A DNA stretch of 64,000 nt from Chryseobacterium joostei (lineage in GTDB: Bacteria > Bacteroidota > Bacteroidia > Flavobacteriales > Weeksellaceae): assembly GCF_003815775.1 (NCBI RefSeq), contig NZ_CP033926.1:1178001-1242000 (forward strand), written 5' to 3'. The first letter of the stretch is position 1; every line of letters begins with the position of its first letter. Positions 34,372-42,420 of the stretch are shown piece by piece. A model generated the notes under the pieces. The model worked only from the letters and a program-made list of their open reading frames with translations, did no database searches and was not told the DNA's origin. The position numbers and the translations under genes were made by a program.

Positions 34372-34401
34372 AGGTGGCAGTCCTGCAAAAGTCTGCCACC
34401 T
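34372..34401 (+). other. intergenic RNA hairpin
   Basis: The stem AGGTGGCAG, loop of 12 bases, and CTGCCACCT lies between DUF932 and the next gene. No long T run follows, so it may slow or protect the transcript rather than end it. Confidence 0.6.
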
Positions 34402-34426
34402 AAAATTAATCCTAAAAGATGTACAA

Positions 34427-34837
34427 ATGAAAACACTAAATCAAATGGATAACCTAGATAGAGCCTATCTACTTGCCAACCTTTTTCCCGATGAACTTAA
34501 AAATATGATAGATTTCATCAAGAAAGAAGCAGATTTCTGCCAAGATAACAAGGAGCAGATTTTAAAGGATTGGACAGCAGAGCATATTACTGCCGAACTA
34601 TGGTACAATTTAATAGCCTTTTTTGAGCGTAGATACAAAAAGAATGGTACAAGACTGTACAGAAATAAAAAAACATTCAGAGACCAACTTTTTGACGGTT
34701 ACGATGCGCTGTTCAGTATCAATGCTCTCATCAAATTTACAGCAGAACCACAGTGTTCTAAAAAGCTAAAATATGCGATTTACTTGCTATTTGGAGACAA
34801 TTTACTTGTAAAAATAGACCTACAATCTGAGCCATGA
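34427..34837 (+). CDS. protein of unknown function
   Basis: The 136-residue product is helical and charged (MKTLNQMDNLDRAYLLANLF; WYNLIAFFERRYKKNGTRLY; FGDNLLVKIDLQSEP). I recognise no motif. Its stop overlaps the start of the next gene by 4 bases (ATGA), and it is in the ssb-DUF932-PRTRC block, where such small genes are usual. Confidence 0.65.
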   Translation: MKTLNQMDNLDRAYLLANLFPDELKNMIDFIKKEADFCQDNKEQILKDWTAEHITAELWYNLIAFFERRYKKNGTRLYRNKKTFRDQLFDGYDALFSINALIKFTAEPQCSKKLKYAIYLLFGDNLLVKIDLQSEP

Positions 34838-35286
34838 AACCATCAGAAAAAGTGACTGATAAAATGATGCTCAAAGCCTATTCCAATGGGAATCGGAACA
34901 ACCATGAAATTGCCATTGTAAACCTGACCAACACTTGGTTCAGTTCGACGAAACGCATATTTACCATCGCTAGATCGGCAGGGGTCGGACTTGAATTAAG
35001 AGACGGTTACAGGGACGGCTCTGCAAAATTCTTGGTCTATATCGGATGTAACTGTCCGCCTTATGAGCATCTTTTCGGTGAAAAGGACATTACTTTTATA
35101 GAAGCTGCCCCCGAAGAAATTGAGGAATTGTACGCTGACAACGAATACATGAAAAGTGACACGCTCCTCTTTACGTATGATGGTATCTCTCATTACAGGA
35201 CAACCCAGGACATTAATTATCAAACAACGGAGTTCGACCTTGAGCTACTATTAGAAATTTTAGAACAAAAAAATCAGCAAAAATGA
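34834..35286 (+). CDS. protein of unknown function
   Basis: The 150-residue product starts MKPSEKVTDKMMLKAYSNGN. It has no recognised domain. The middle SAGVGLELRDGYRDGSAKFLV and GCNCPPYEH read as a small mixed fold with a CxC. It overlaps its neighbours on both sides by 4 bases (ATGA), so the three genes are translationally coupled. Confidence 0.65.
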   Translation: MKPSEKVTDKMMLKAYSNGNRNNHEIAIVNLTNTWFSSTKRIFTIARSAGVGLELRDGYRDGSAKFLVYIGCNCPPYEHLFGEKDITFIEAAPEEIEELYADNEYMKSDTLLFTYDGISHYRTTQDINYQTTEFDLELLLEILEQKNQQK

Positions 35287-35639
35287 CACGTTCAAATCTT
35301 CATATCACATTGAGCAACGGCGAAGAAATTATATGTGTTGCCGACAGCTCGAGTGCCCCCGAACAGGGTTATATCGTAGAGGAAATTCTTATGCCCTTAC
35401 TCGCATTAGGCAATAGTAAAAGAGAACTTTTTTTAATCAAAAAGCACTGCACAATGGATGAAAGACGCGCAAATGCATCGTACCGCTATTATATCAACCT
35501 CATAAACAAAACAGTTACCCTGTTCGAGGAAAATTATAACTACCGTACAGACCGATTTAAAAAAGGCAAGGATTTAACCCATCGCTATACAAGCTACATA
35601 GAAACCTTAAATAATGGAAACCATGAAAAAGGAAAATGA
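35283..35639 (+). CDS. protein of unknown function
   Basis: The 118-residue product begins MTRSNLHITLSNGEEIICVA, continues with a beta-rich front half (EEIICVADSSSAPEQGYIVEE) and then a basic back half (NYRTDRFKKGKDLTHRYTSY). No family was recognised. It overlaps the genes on both sides and belongs to the same plus-strand transcript. Confidence 0.6.
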   Translation: MTRSNLHITLSNGEEIICVADSSSAPEQGYIVEEILMPLLALGNSKRELFLIKKHCTMDERRANASYRYYINLINKTVTLFEENYNYRTDRFKKGKDLTHRYTSYIETLNNGNHEKGK

Positions 35640-35832
35640 AACAGCGTTTCAGGCGCTCACCATTATCGCTGAAATGGTAATGAAATTCGGACAGCTCTAT
35701 GTCCTCAATATATCATCCGAAGATTGGCAGCATCTACAGTCCGTCAGGAACGGGCTTGAAAAGGTCATTCACGATAATGGCTACCAAATGAACTATGATA
35801 AAAATATTAAGCAGAACATTATTAAAAGATAA
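35623..35832 (+). CDS. small protein of unknown function
   Basis: The product from ATG 35623 has 69 residues (MKKENETAFQALTIIAEMVM...). The in-frame ATG at 35614 would add three residues. It is helical with the segment WQHLQSVRNGLEKVIHDNGY. It overlaps the previous stop and ends 2 bases before the next ATG. Confidence 0.55.
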   Translation: MKKENETAFQALTIIAEMVMKFGQLYVLNISSEDWQHLQSVRNGLEKVIHDNGYQMNYDKNIKQNIIKR

Positions 35833-35834
35833 CA

Positions 35835-36203
35835 ATGGATACTTTGGCAAAATACAAGTTCGCAGATTGGTTATACAACAGGTTTGTCGAAAACTATAAA
35901 AATCAAAATGTCGTGGAAGCGTTCATTTTCTTGGACATCCTATCACGCTATCAGCTATTTGCACAGGAAATACGCAAACTTTCTGACCAACGAAGACATA
36001 TCAAAGAACTGCACAGAACCATCACTAAGGCACTGAAAGAAGGAACAGCGCACAGACTTCGCCTTGCAGGCGAAGAAGGAACAGCAGAATTTAATAAGGT
36101 AATGGCAGAATATGAAGCACAATTAAGGGAAATCGGTCTTTCCGAATCATACATCACCGACCGTGTAAGTGACAAAAAAATGAATTATTATGGAAGCAAC
36201 TAA
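35835..36203 (+). CDS. protein of unknown function
   Basis: The 122-residue product is helical and basic, with IRKLSDQRRHIKELHRTITKA and EFNKVMAEYEAQLREIGLSE. I recognise no family. It overlaps the PRTRC-E start by 14 bases, so it probably belongs to the PRTRC transcript. Confidence 0.6.
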   Translation: MDTLAKYKFADWLYNRFVENYKNQNVVEAFIFLDILSRYQLFAQEIRKLSDQRRHIKELHRTITKALKEGTAHRLRLAGEEGTAEFNKVMAEYEAQLREIGLSESYITDRVSDKKMNYYGSN

Positions 36204-36753
36204 TTTTTTCAGACAGATTGCGAAAATGGAAATGAACAGCAAATTGATGCTAACAATTACCAAAGCAACAGAAAATATAATTATCGTTTCGATATTGATC
36301 GAAAATGACAGTTGTGGGGACAAGGCTAAAAACCTGATTCCTCCCTTTAACCTGAAAGGTACGCCCCAAGAACTTGACGAGGGATTTTTTGCCCACATCA
36401 AAAAGCCTGTTCAGACAGCTTCTGGTCTGCTGTCCAATATGGAACATTTTATGAAACAGGTAGAACTTGCTCAGGCAAATTCTGCGATGGAAAAACAAAA
36501 CTCCAATAAGGAACAAAAGGACAAAGACAACAGAAACAAGAAATATAATGAAGCCATGCTAAAAGCGGATGCCTTTGAAAAGGAGGGAAAATACAAAGAT
36601 GCTTGGACGGCACTCCCAAAAGTCGGGGATTATCCTGAACATTCCGAAGTTATCAAAAACAAACAGGAAATCTATGAAAGACAGTTTGCCCCTAGCCTAT
36701 TTTCAGATACAGGAAAAGAAACAGTCGAAATAACTCACGAGAATAACCCTTAA
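36190..36753 (+). CDS. PRTRC system protein E
   Basis: The 187-residue product begins MEATNFFRQIAKMEMNSKLM. It has the PRTRC-E core, NLIPPFNLKGTPQELDEGFF (about 50-70), then a Lys/Glu-rich linker and DAWTALPKVGDYPEHSEVI. PRTRC genes are a conserved set on plasmids and ICEs; the products have no known biochemical role. It is followed by PRTRC-C after 10 bases. Confidence 0.82.
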   Translation: MEATNFFRQIAKMEMNSKLMLTITKATENIIIVSILIENDSCGDKAKNLIPPFNLKGTPQELDEGFFAHIKKPVQTASGLLSNMEHFMKQVELAQANSAMEKQNSNKEQKDKDNRNKKYNEAMLKADAFEKEGKYKDAWTALPKVGDYPEHSEVIKNKQEIYERQFAPSLFSDTGKETVEITHENNP

Positions 36754-36763
36754 AATCAATAAT

Positions 36764-36982
36764 ATGTTAGTAGCAACAGAACTTCCAAGAGTATTCGTAC
36801 TCAAAGAGAAAGAACAGGAAATCAGGCTTGACGACCCTGAGCCAAAATGGAGCGTACAGGCAGTCCTGAATTTTTATTCAAATAACTATCCTGCACTCAC
36901 CACAGCGAAAATTTCACGTCCAACGATTGCGGATGATACGATTCTCTATCGTTTTGAGACCGTCATCGGAACGAAAGGTTAA
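36764..36982 (+). CDS. PRTRC system protein C
   Basis: The 72-residue product shows the family pattern RVFVLKEKEQEIRLDDPEPK, followed by SVQAVLNFYSNNYPALTTAK and ILYRFETVIGTKG. It resembles a small ubiquitin-like fold with a C-terminal Gly (IGTKG) and works beside a ThiF/E1-type partner at 38867. This would make a sulfur-carrier or ubiquitin-like pair with the ThiF protein; that is an inference from the neighbours. Confidence 0.85.
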   Translation: MLVATELPRVFVLKEKEQEIRLDDPEPKWSVQAVLNFYSNNYPALTTAKISRPTIADDTILYRFETVIGTKG

Positions 36983-37005
36983 CTAAAAAGTCAAACACAT
37001 GAATT

Positions 37006-37179
37006 ATGCAAACACAATATCCCGAAACGGTAAAGCTACCAAGAAAAGAAAACCAAGCTCAACTGCACAGACAATTGGAGCAGTTCGGACGGTGGATGAG
37101 AAAACCAAAGGATGCAGGGGAAATACAAAAGGACAAACAGAAGTCCGTACCGCCTGCGATGTTGCCAATGCCTTTTTAG
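37006..37179 (+). CDS. small 57-residue gene in the PRTRC block
   Basis: ATG 37006 opens a 57-codon gene ending at TAG 37177-37179. The product starts MQTQYPETVKLPRKENQAQL and continues with a helix-friendly, charged sequence (HRQLEQFGRWMRKPKD). It is in a different frame from the long open frame that covers the same bases. The stop is 2 bases before the ATG at 37182 (TAGgaATG), a typical coupled start. In the overlapping frame the same bases read as a low-complexity Thr/Lys/Arg run. I take the small gene as the real one, with moderate confidence. Confidence 0.55.
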   Translation: MQTQYPETVKLPRKENQAQLHRQLEQFGRWMRKPKDAGEIQKDKQKSVPPAMLPMPF

Positions 37180-37181
37180 GA

Positions 37182-38147
37182 ATGCGCTTTTCTCCCAGAT
37201 TGCAGGAAACCGAAACTATACAGGACTGTGATAGATTAAAAATGGACAGGGATTTTAAAAAATCCCTGTCTCTAATCGCTAAAAAATTTAATCTTTCTTT
37301 ACAGGATTGTGGAAATATCCCTTTTCCGTATAACATTGCTGAATCAATGGCAGACCTTAAAAAACAGCTTAAAAAAGCGGAGACGGATTGGAAAGAAGTC
37401 CGATTGATACATCATAATAATAGCACTTACTTTGCAAAGGAAGACAGATACGATACAGGAATGACTTTATACTATATCCCTGTAATTCCACTTTATAACA
37501 TACTGCACAATTCGGCAACTGAACAAGCTAGTCAGCTTTTACTTTCTGTATATGCCTACATCTATCAGGTTCTTGGTGTACCCTATTACAGAACTGATGA
37601 TTGCTATTTGTACTCTATGTATGAAATGCTTGAAAATTGGATGTACGATGACGGTGCGGAGGAAGAGTTTATAGCCGACTTTAATGATGCTAAACGCATC
37701 GGTGATTTTATCAAAAAAATAATCAGTGACCCGATAAACCTGCACAGTTACACAAACCGCTTAAAAACATTTGTCGCAAAAACCGATTTTGATAAAAAAT
37801 GCTTGACGGTTGCCAAGTCTTTTTATAAGATTTTTTGCGCCTATCCTAAAGTTCAAATCGATAGAAAATTCTATCCTTTGCGTTTTAGGGAAAGAATAGA
37901 TATTGATGAGCGTGCGGTTTCATTGGATAACTATGTTTCTTTTTGCGCTTCGATTAAAGGTAGTTTATTTGAATCGCTCTGCCAGTCCGTTAACGATGAT
38001 TTACAGGAATACTTCGAAATCGACGAACCAACACGCTTTATCCCCTACGATAACAGGAGAATAAAAGAAAACAATTTTGATTTTGAAAGCAAGGTTTTTA
38101 ATGCCATTGATAGCCTTATTCAAATATGGCAGGAACATCAATACTAA
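37182..38147 (+). CDS. protein in the PRTRC-F position
   Basis: From ATG 37182 the product has 321 residues (MRFSPRLQETETIQDCDRLK...). The open frame extends upstream to ATG 36999, but those codons overlap the 57-residue gene and look unlike protein. The body is helical with motifs such as FYIPVIPLYNILH-like (reads LYYIPVIPLYNILHNS) and GVPYYRTDDCYLYSMYEMLE. The place between C and B suggests the F-type protein of PRTRC sets. Function is unknown. Confidence 0.6.
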   Translation: MRFSPRLQETETIQDCDRLKMDRDFKKSLSLIAKKFNLSLQDCGNIPFPYNIAESMADLKKQLKKAETDWKEVRLIHHNNSTYFAKEDRYDTGMTLYYIPVIPLYNILHNSATEQASQLLLSVYAYIYQVLGVPYYRTDDCYLYSMYEMLENWMYDDGAEEEFIADFNDAKRIGDFIKKIISDPINLHSYTNRLKTFVAKTDFDKKCLTVAKSFYKIFCAYPKVQIDRKFYPLRFRERIDIDERAVSLDNYVSFCASIKGSLFESLCQSVNDDLQEYFEIDEPTRFIPYDNRRIKENNFDFESKVFNAIDSLIQIWQEHQY

Positions 38148-38159
38148 AATTTAGAAATC

Positions 38160-38870
38160 ATGGAAGATATTACAAACAGCTTTGGAACCTATTTTTACCC
38201 CTCAAGCGCATTGGTCTTTTATCAGAGCAATGGTGGCTTAAATGATACTTATGTCGAACACTTTGATATGGACAGTGATGGAGCGCCCGTTAATCCCCAC
38301 CCCCTTACGATAGGTGAAGCAAAAAGATTGGCGACAGCGCTAAAAATTGATGAAGACAGTCTCAATCAGTTAAAATCAAATGGCATTTTACCCAATAACC
38401 TATTGTCATTTGACGCAAAATCAGCAACCATAATCTGGTATAGCAAAGCTCAAAAAAGAGAACTTTTATTTTCTGAGGGACTTGGAATAAAGTCAGGAAC
38501 GGCACAAACCCCGCCTTTGGTTTGGATGGCAGACCGAGAATCACTCCATATTTATGCATTAACCATCAATAGAAAACCAACAGCAAACACCGCCCTGCAT
38601 TATGCTCCTTTTTTCAATGTATATGAAAGTGGTGAAGTCTGTATGGGAACGGTGGACATAAAAGCAACCGAAACAGGTTCTATAAAAGAGCTGATGACCT
38701 TGTGGGAAAACTATTTTTTTAATAGCTATTTCTCCCACATGATGGCTGACCATAATCCAGTTGACGGAAACTGTGTACTGCTATGGGAAAGCCTAATCGG
38801 AACTGATACCATGTTCCCAACTGATAGACTTATCAAAAGCAATCAAAAACTTAAAGATATATTACGATGA
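38160..38870 (+). CDS. PRTRC system protein B
   Basis: The 236-residue product shows family features: SALVFYQSNGGLNDTYVEHF, then TPPLVWMADRESLHIYAL (about 120-137) and APFFNVYESGEVCMGTVDI. The C-terminal part has a 'ENYFFNSYFSHM' segment. Its stop overlaps the ATG of the ThiF gene by 4 bases (ATGA). It is part of the conserved PRTRC set on mobile elements. Confidence 0.85.
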   Translation: MEDITNSFGTYFYPSSALVFYQSNGGLNDTYVEHFDMDSDGAPVNPHPLTIGEAKRLATALKIDEDSLNQLKSNGILPNNLLSFDAKSATIIWYSKAQKRELLFSEGLGIKSGTAQTPPLVWMADRESLHIYALTINRKPTANTALHYAPFFNVYESGEVCMGTVDIKATETGSIKELMTLWENYFFNSYFSHMMADHNPVDGNCVLLWESLIGTDTMFPTDRLIKSNQKLKDILR

Positions 38871-39679
38871 GAACGCCAAAAACCAATGTCCATTTTTTGG
38901 ACAATTACCTGCTAAGTCCAACAAACCCCATCCGTGTCAACGTAATCGGTGCAGGTGGAACAGGTTCAAAATTTATGACTGCGCTGATGGAAATCAACCA
39001 CAGTTTATTGGAACTTAACCACCCAGGATTGGAGGTATATCTTTGGGATGACGATATGATAACCTCCGCAAACGTAGGTCGCCAAAGATATGCAGAATCA
39101 GAAAAGGGACTTTTCAAATCTCAGGCAATTATCAATAGGCTGAACCGTTGGTCGGGTACAAACTGGAAAGCCATAACAGAAAAATTCCAACGGGGTGAAG
39201 AAGGAGAAATACCCCTCCATGCAGGTGCATCTATTTATGTATCCTGTGTTGATACCGTGGGTTCAAGATTTACGATTGCAGAAATATTACAGGAACTTAA
39301 TGACAAATACCCCAATCACAGGGACAAGGGAAGATATTGGCTAGACCTCGGAAATACCAAATACACAGGTCAGGCAATACTGTCAACCATCGGAAAAATA
39401 GAGCAGCCCACATCAAAGAAGTTTAAAACCTTTGATTCGCTTCCCTCCATTATTGCGGAATACGGTGATGCAATGCTCAGTTCTGAAAAAGAGGATAACA
39501 CACCAAGTTGCTCGCTGGCTGAAGCCCTTTTAAAACAAGACCTTTTTATCAACAGTACCATTGCACAAATGGGAGCTTCCCTCCTTTGGAATATGTTTAA
39601 AACGGGAATGACAGAAAATAGAGGCTTCTTTTTAAATCTAAAGAATTTCAGAACACAACCTATTTGCGTTGGCAGTTGA
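38867..39679 (+). CDS. PRTRC system ThiF-family protein
   Basis: The 270-residue product has the ThiF/E1 nucleotide-binding motif RVNVIGAGGTGSKFM (about residues 23-37). The next strands match as well (VYLWDDDMITSANVGRQRY, with the family's 'D..N..RQ' pattern). C-terminal Cys residues are present (PTSKKFKT..., DNTPSCSLAEAL). E1-like enzymes adenylate the C-terminus of small ubiquitin-like proteins. The PRTRC-C protein may be its target, which is inference. The stop codon sits inside a stable RNA hairpin. Confidence 0.9.
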   Translation: MRTPKTNVHFLDNYLLSPTNPIRVNVIGAGGTGSKFMTALMEINHSLLELNHPGLEVYLWDDDMITSANVGRQRYAESEKGLFKSQAIINRLNRWSGTNWKAITEKFQRGEEGEIPLHAGASIYVSCVDTVGSRFTIAEILQELNDKYPNHRDKGRYWLDLGNTKYTGQAILSTIGKIEQPTSKKFKTFDSLPSIIAEYGDAMLSSEKEDNTPSCSLAEALLKQDLFINSTIAQMGASLLWNMFKTGMTENRGFFLNLKNFRTQPICVGS

Positions 39680-39688
39680 AAAACTGCC
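39671..39688 (+). other. GNRA-type hairpin over the ThiF stop codon
   Basis: GGCAGTT-GAAA-AACTGCC is a 7-bp stem with a GAAA tetraloop; the stop TGA is at 39677-39679. It is followed 3 bases later by a second inverted repeat. Such a stop-embedded hairpin may stabilise or regulate the end of the transcript. Confidence 0.65.
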
Positions 39689-39691
39689 GGC

Positions 39692-39733
39692 GCCAAAATT
39701 CGGCTCCTCCTATGGTCGGAACCGAATTTTGGC
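39692..39733. repeat. inverted repeat GCCAAAATTCGG / CCGAATTTTGGC
   Basis: A 12-bp perfect inverted repeat with an 18-base spacer follows the first hairpin. It is not followed by a T run. Further downstream (39769-39816) are two imperfect copies of a GCGG...CATTC-type unit. Confidence 0.7.
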
Positions 39734-39961
39734 AGAAAAGCGGTGCAACCAGTTTTAAAAATAGCACCCGCGGAGCCATTCCATTTTAAAAACCGCTTGC
39801 GGCTCGTTCATTATTTTGGTTTGTTTTCTTCTAACAACTAAATTCTGTTTATCAATTTATATTTTTTTGCTAATTCTGTTAACATACACCACCCAAAATT
39901 TACCATGATTTTAAAAGAAAATCTATTTATAAAAAGGATTATTTAAAAAGTTTATAAACAA

Positions 39962-39985
39962 AAAAAGCACCGACGGGTGCTTTTT
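39962..39985. terminator. bidirectional intrinsic terminator
   Basis: The stem AAAAAGCACC, loop GACG, GGTGCTTTTT has a T-run at the 3' edge on both strands. It ends the PRTRC transcript and can also end the SUFU gene coming from the right. Confidence 0.88.
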
Positions 39986-40067
39986 AAAGTTCATTTAATG
40001 CTATAATTTATATTTATCCAGCCTTCCAAAAAATAAACTCTTATGTTTATTTTAGACATTAATTTTA

Positions 40068-40628
40068 TTATAAAATCGATTTTCTGTTAATGTCAGAAAT
40101 ATCAATTTCATTTTCTTCTAACAATGTTTCTAAAGCATCAGAACCTTTTTGCTTAAATAATTCAAACTCAGGTTCTGATATCGGTATAGCAAGAAGAAAA
40201 TGGACTTCTTCATTTTGTACCATAAAATCTTCAAGTTTATCCTCCCACAAATACGGTGTAGTAAAATAAATATGTTTCATTTCAGAAGCGGGGTAATACA
40301 TTTCAACGAGTTTTTCAAAAACCACCCCTTCAGAAACCTTCCATTGATCTTTAATGCAAAAAAAAGCACTTGTGCTCAAAATATTCCCCACTTTATCTTG
40401 CGCCGAATATCCCGAAATCATTAATTCGTACTTTTTATCTGCTACAGAATAGTCAGACAATCCAATTGTAGCATAAAAAATAACATTTTTATCTAAAGGA
40501 TCGGGACACTCCATAATGAAAATGGCATGTTCACCTGTATCATCTCCATATTTAATGACTTTTGGTTCTGTACCTATTATTGGGGAAAGCTTTTTGTATA
40601 ATTCCTTTTGTCTTTCTGTTGGTTTCAT
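40068..40628 (-). CDS. SUFU-type immunity protein
   Basis: The 186-residue product has features of suppressor-of-fused domain proteins, which often serve as immunity partners: FIMECPDPLDKNVIFYATIG, LSDYSVADKKYELMISGYSA, HIYFTTPYLWEDKLEDFM and VHFLLAIPISEPEFELFKQK. It sits directly downstream of the PAAR-like/GH-E nuclease gene (18 bases apart, same strand), where an immunity gene is expected. The pairing is inferred from position. Confidence 0.8.
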   Translation of the reverse strand: MKPTERQKELYKKLSPIIGTEPKVIKYGDDTGEHAIFIMECPDPLDKNVIFYATIGLSDYSVADKKYELMISGYSAQDKVGNILSTSAFFCIKDQWKVSEGVVFEKLVEMYYPASEMKHIYFTTPYLWEDKLEDFMVQNEEVHFLLAIPISEPEFELFKQKGSDALETLLEENEIDISDINRKSIL

Positions 40629-40646
40629 ATAGTAAATTTACTTAAA

Positions 40647-42131
40647 TTATTCGAAATCGTCGGTATGATCCTCTAGTTTATGTGATCTATTTGTGTTCTG
40701 CGTCTCAGGACGATAATGATCTGGATTATTATGTTCATCAATAAATTTTTTACGTGAAATTTCTCTTTCTGCTGCATCTTTTTGATGTTTTCTAAATTCG
40801 TGTTTAGGTTTATGACCCATATCCCATTCGCTATCAAATGGTATTTCTTCCTTCGTCAAAGGATCTTTTACAATTCCATCCTCCTTCGCACCATCATAAG
40901 CTTTCTTCCTTACACCTTTTCTAAATCCTGATGGCCGCTCGTAATACCATTTTCCATAATCTGTCAAGGTACCATCAGCATTTTTAACAGGATACTCTGG
41001 TAGCTTGGGTCTTTTCCCGCCTTTCTTTATTGCCTCAGCAGCCAATTCATCAATATCCTTCGTTACAACAGCAGCTATATCATCACTCTCTTTTTTAGCT
41101 AACTGCTCCAATGTCTCTGCGATTCCTCTTTTAGTTCCTGCTTCCAATGCTTCTTTACCCGCTTTTTCAGCTCCAGCCTCGGCAACTTCCTTTACAGTCT
41201 TTTCGACAACGACTTCTGCACCCTCTTTTAAAGCTGTCTTACCTGCGGTAACTGCCACTGAGCCACCAGCAGTGTACACAGCTGCGACAGCATCTGGTAT
41301 AAATTCTCCAACTGTAGTACCGATCTTCCGAGGATTTTTAGCGATCCATTCGCCCGTATCCTGAGCTCCCTTGACAATATCATTTCCAAGCTTGTCCCAA
41401 TTCTCTTCCTTGGAAGCCCAATCCCATGTTGAATTTGCTGCTTTTTCTAGATTCCCTGGTGTCGTACTCCATTTGTATGCCTCATTAAGTCCTTTAGTGG
41501 TCGCCTCATACCCCTCTTTCACCATTCCTCCTAAAGCTTCGGCAGTACCTACCGGGTCTTGCCCAACCTGATAGATAACTTCCCCAAGCCCGACTACTCC
41601 ATTCACCGCCCCTTCAACTAATCCCGTTCCAAGATCATCAAACCAATCCTTAGCGCCTGCAATAGGTTTCATCCAGTCAGGAATCATCTTATCCCTTTCA
41701 GCTCGATTTTCTTTTGTTTTTTGTTCAAGCCAGTCAAATCCTTCTTTGATGTAATCGCTGGGCATCTTCCCTTCTCCTATACCATAAGCAACGGCGGAAG
41801 CCCTATCAAAAAATATACTGATCTTACCTCCAAAAATACAATTGCAGGTAGAATCTTCTAGAAGCATCCTGTTTCCATTAATTTTTACACCATCCTTCGG
41901 ATTATCCCATTGCAAGGTAGTAGGTAAACAGGTTACCCCCGTAGCCCATTTTGCAGGACAGGTACAGAGTCCCATTGGTTTAAGGTGAAAGAAAGGTAAC
42001 TTATCTGCTTCGGTTGCCATTGGCACCGCATATATTGTCGTATTTTTGTTAAAGCTAACCCGTAATGTCGATGGGCTCGTTCCTTTATCGCAGGCGAGAA
42101 AAGCACCCTCTGGCACATACTTTTTTGCCAT
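40647..42131 (-). CDS. PAAR-like protein with C-terminal GH-E nuclease toxin
   Basis: The 494-residue product has an N-terminal DUF4280/PAAR-like domain (residues 1-120): CDKGTSPSTLRV, GLCTCPAKW and DSTCNCIFGG, with the Cys pairs of that family. A helical, Ala/Lys-rich middle follows (EALGGMVKEGYEATTKGLNEAY, about 185-210; VEKTVKEVAEAGAEKAGKEA). The C-terminal part has WDMGHKPKHEFRKHQ and ISRKKFIDEHNNPDHYRPE, the Gly-His-Glu pattern of GH-E HNH-superfamily toxins. This makes it a T6SS effector that is loaded on VgrG through its PAAR-like tip. It is likely delivered to neighbouring cells and cuts DNA. Confidence 0.88.
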   Translation of the reverse strand: MAKKYVPEGAFLACDKGTSPSTLRVSFNKNTTIYAVPMATEADKLPFFHLKPMGLCTCPAKWATGVTCLPTTLQWDNPKDGVKINGNRMLLEDSTCNCIFGGKISIFFDRASAVAYGIGEGKMPSDYIKEGFDWLEQKTKENRAERDKMIPDWMKPIAGAKDWFDDLGTGLVEGAVNGVVGLGEVIYQVGQDPVGTAEALGGMVKEGYEATTKGLNEAYKWSTTPGNLEKAANSTWDWASKEENWDKLGNDIVKGAQDTGEWIAKNPRKIGTTVGEFIPDAVAAVYTAGGSVAVTAGKTALKEGAEVVVEKTVKEVAEAGAEKAGKEALEAGTKRGIAETLEQLAKKESDDIAAVVTKDIDELAAEAIKKGGKRPKLPEYPVKNADGTLTDYGKWYYERPSGFRKGVRKKAYDGAKEDGIVKDPLTKEEIPFDSEWDMGHKPKHEFRKHQKDAAEREISRKKFIDEHNNPDHYRPETQNTNRSHKLEDHTDDFE

Positions 42132-42138
42132 GATCCAC

Positions 42139-42420
42139 TTATTTATAATTAACGTTCTTAACGCAGGTGCAGATTTCTACCAATTTGGTCTTTCTAAAAA
42201 TCCGCTCCAATTCACTTAGGTTTTCTTTCGACTCCAAGACTGTGAAATCAGGAATCTTTAATATTTCCGATACCAGACAACCTGATAAGCGTTTAATCTT
42301 TACGTCATCGGCATAGATATCTAGACAGTTTAGTTCTGCTAGTTTATCGGCATCCTTACTGCTCAGTAGTATAAAGTATCGGTCATTTTGAAAGACAAGA
42401 TCCTCTATCTTAAAAATCAT
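42139..42420 (-). CDS. small protein of the effector cassette
   Basis: The 93-residue product starts MIFKIEDLVFQNDRYFILLS. I recognise no family. It overlaps the previous gene by 4 bases (ATGA) and precedes the PAAR-like effector by 7 bases, so it is coupled to both and may help load the effector. Confidence 0.6.
   Translation of the reverse strand: MIFKIEDLVFQNDRYFILLSSKDADKLAELNCLDIYADDVKIKRLSGCLVSEILKIPDFTVLESKENLSELERIFRKTKLVEICTCVKNVNYK

Noticed and set aside
36999..37181. Upstream extension of the PRTRC-F-position gene
   Set aside because: The extension overlaps the better 57-codon gene and looks unlike protein, so the start at 37182 was chosen.
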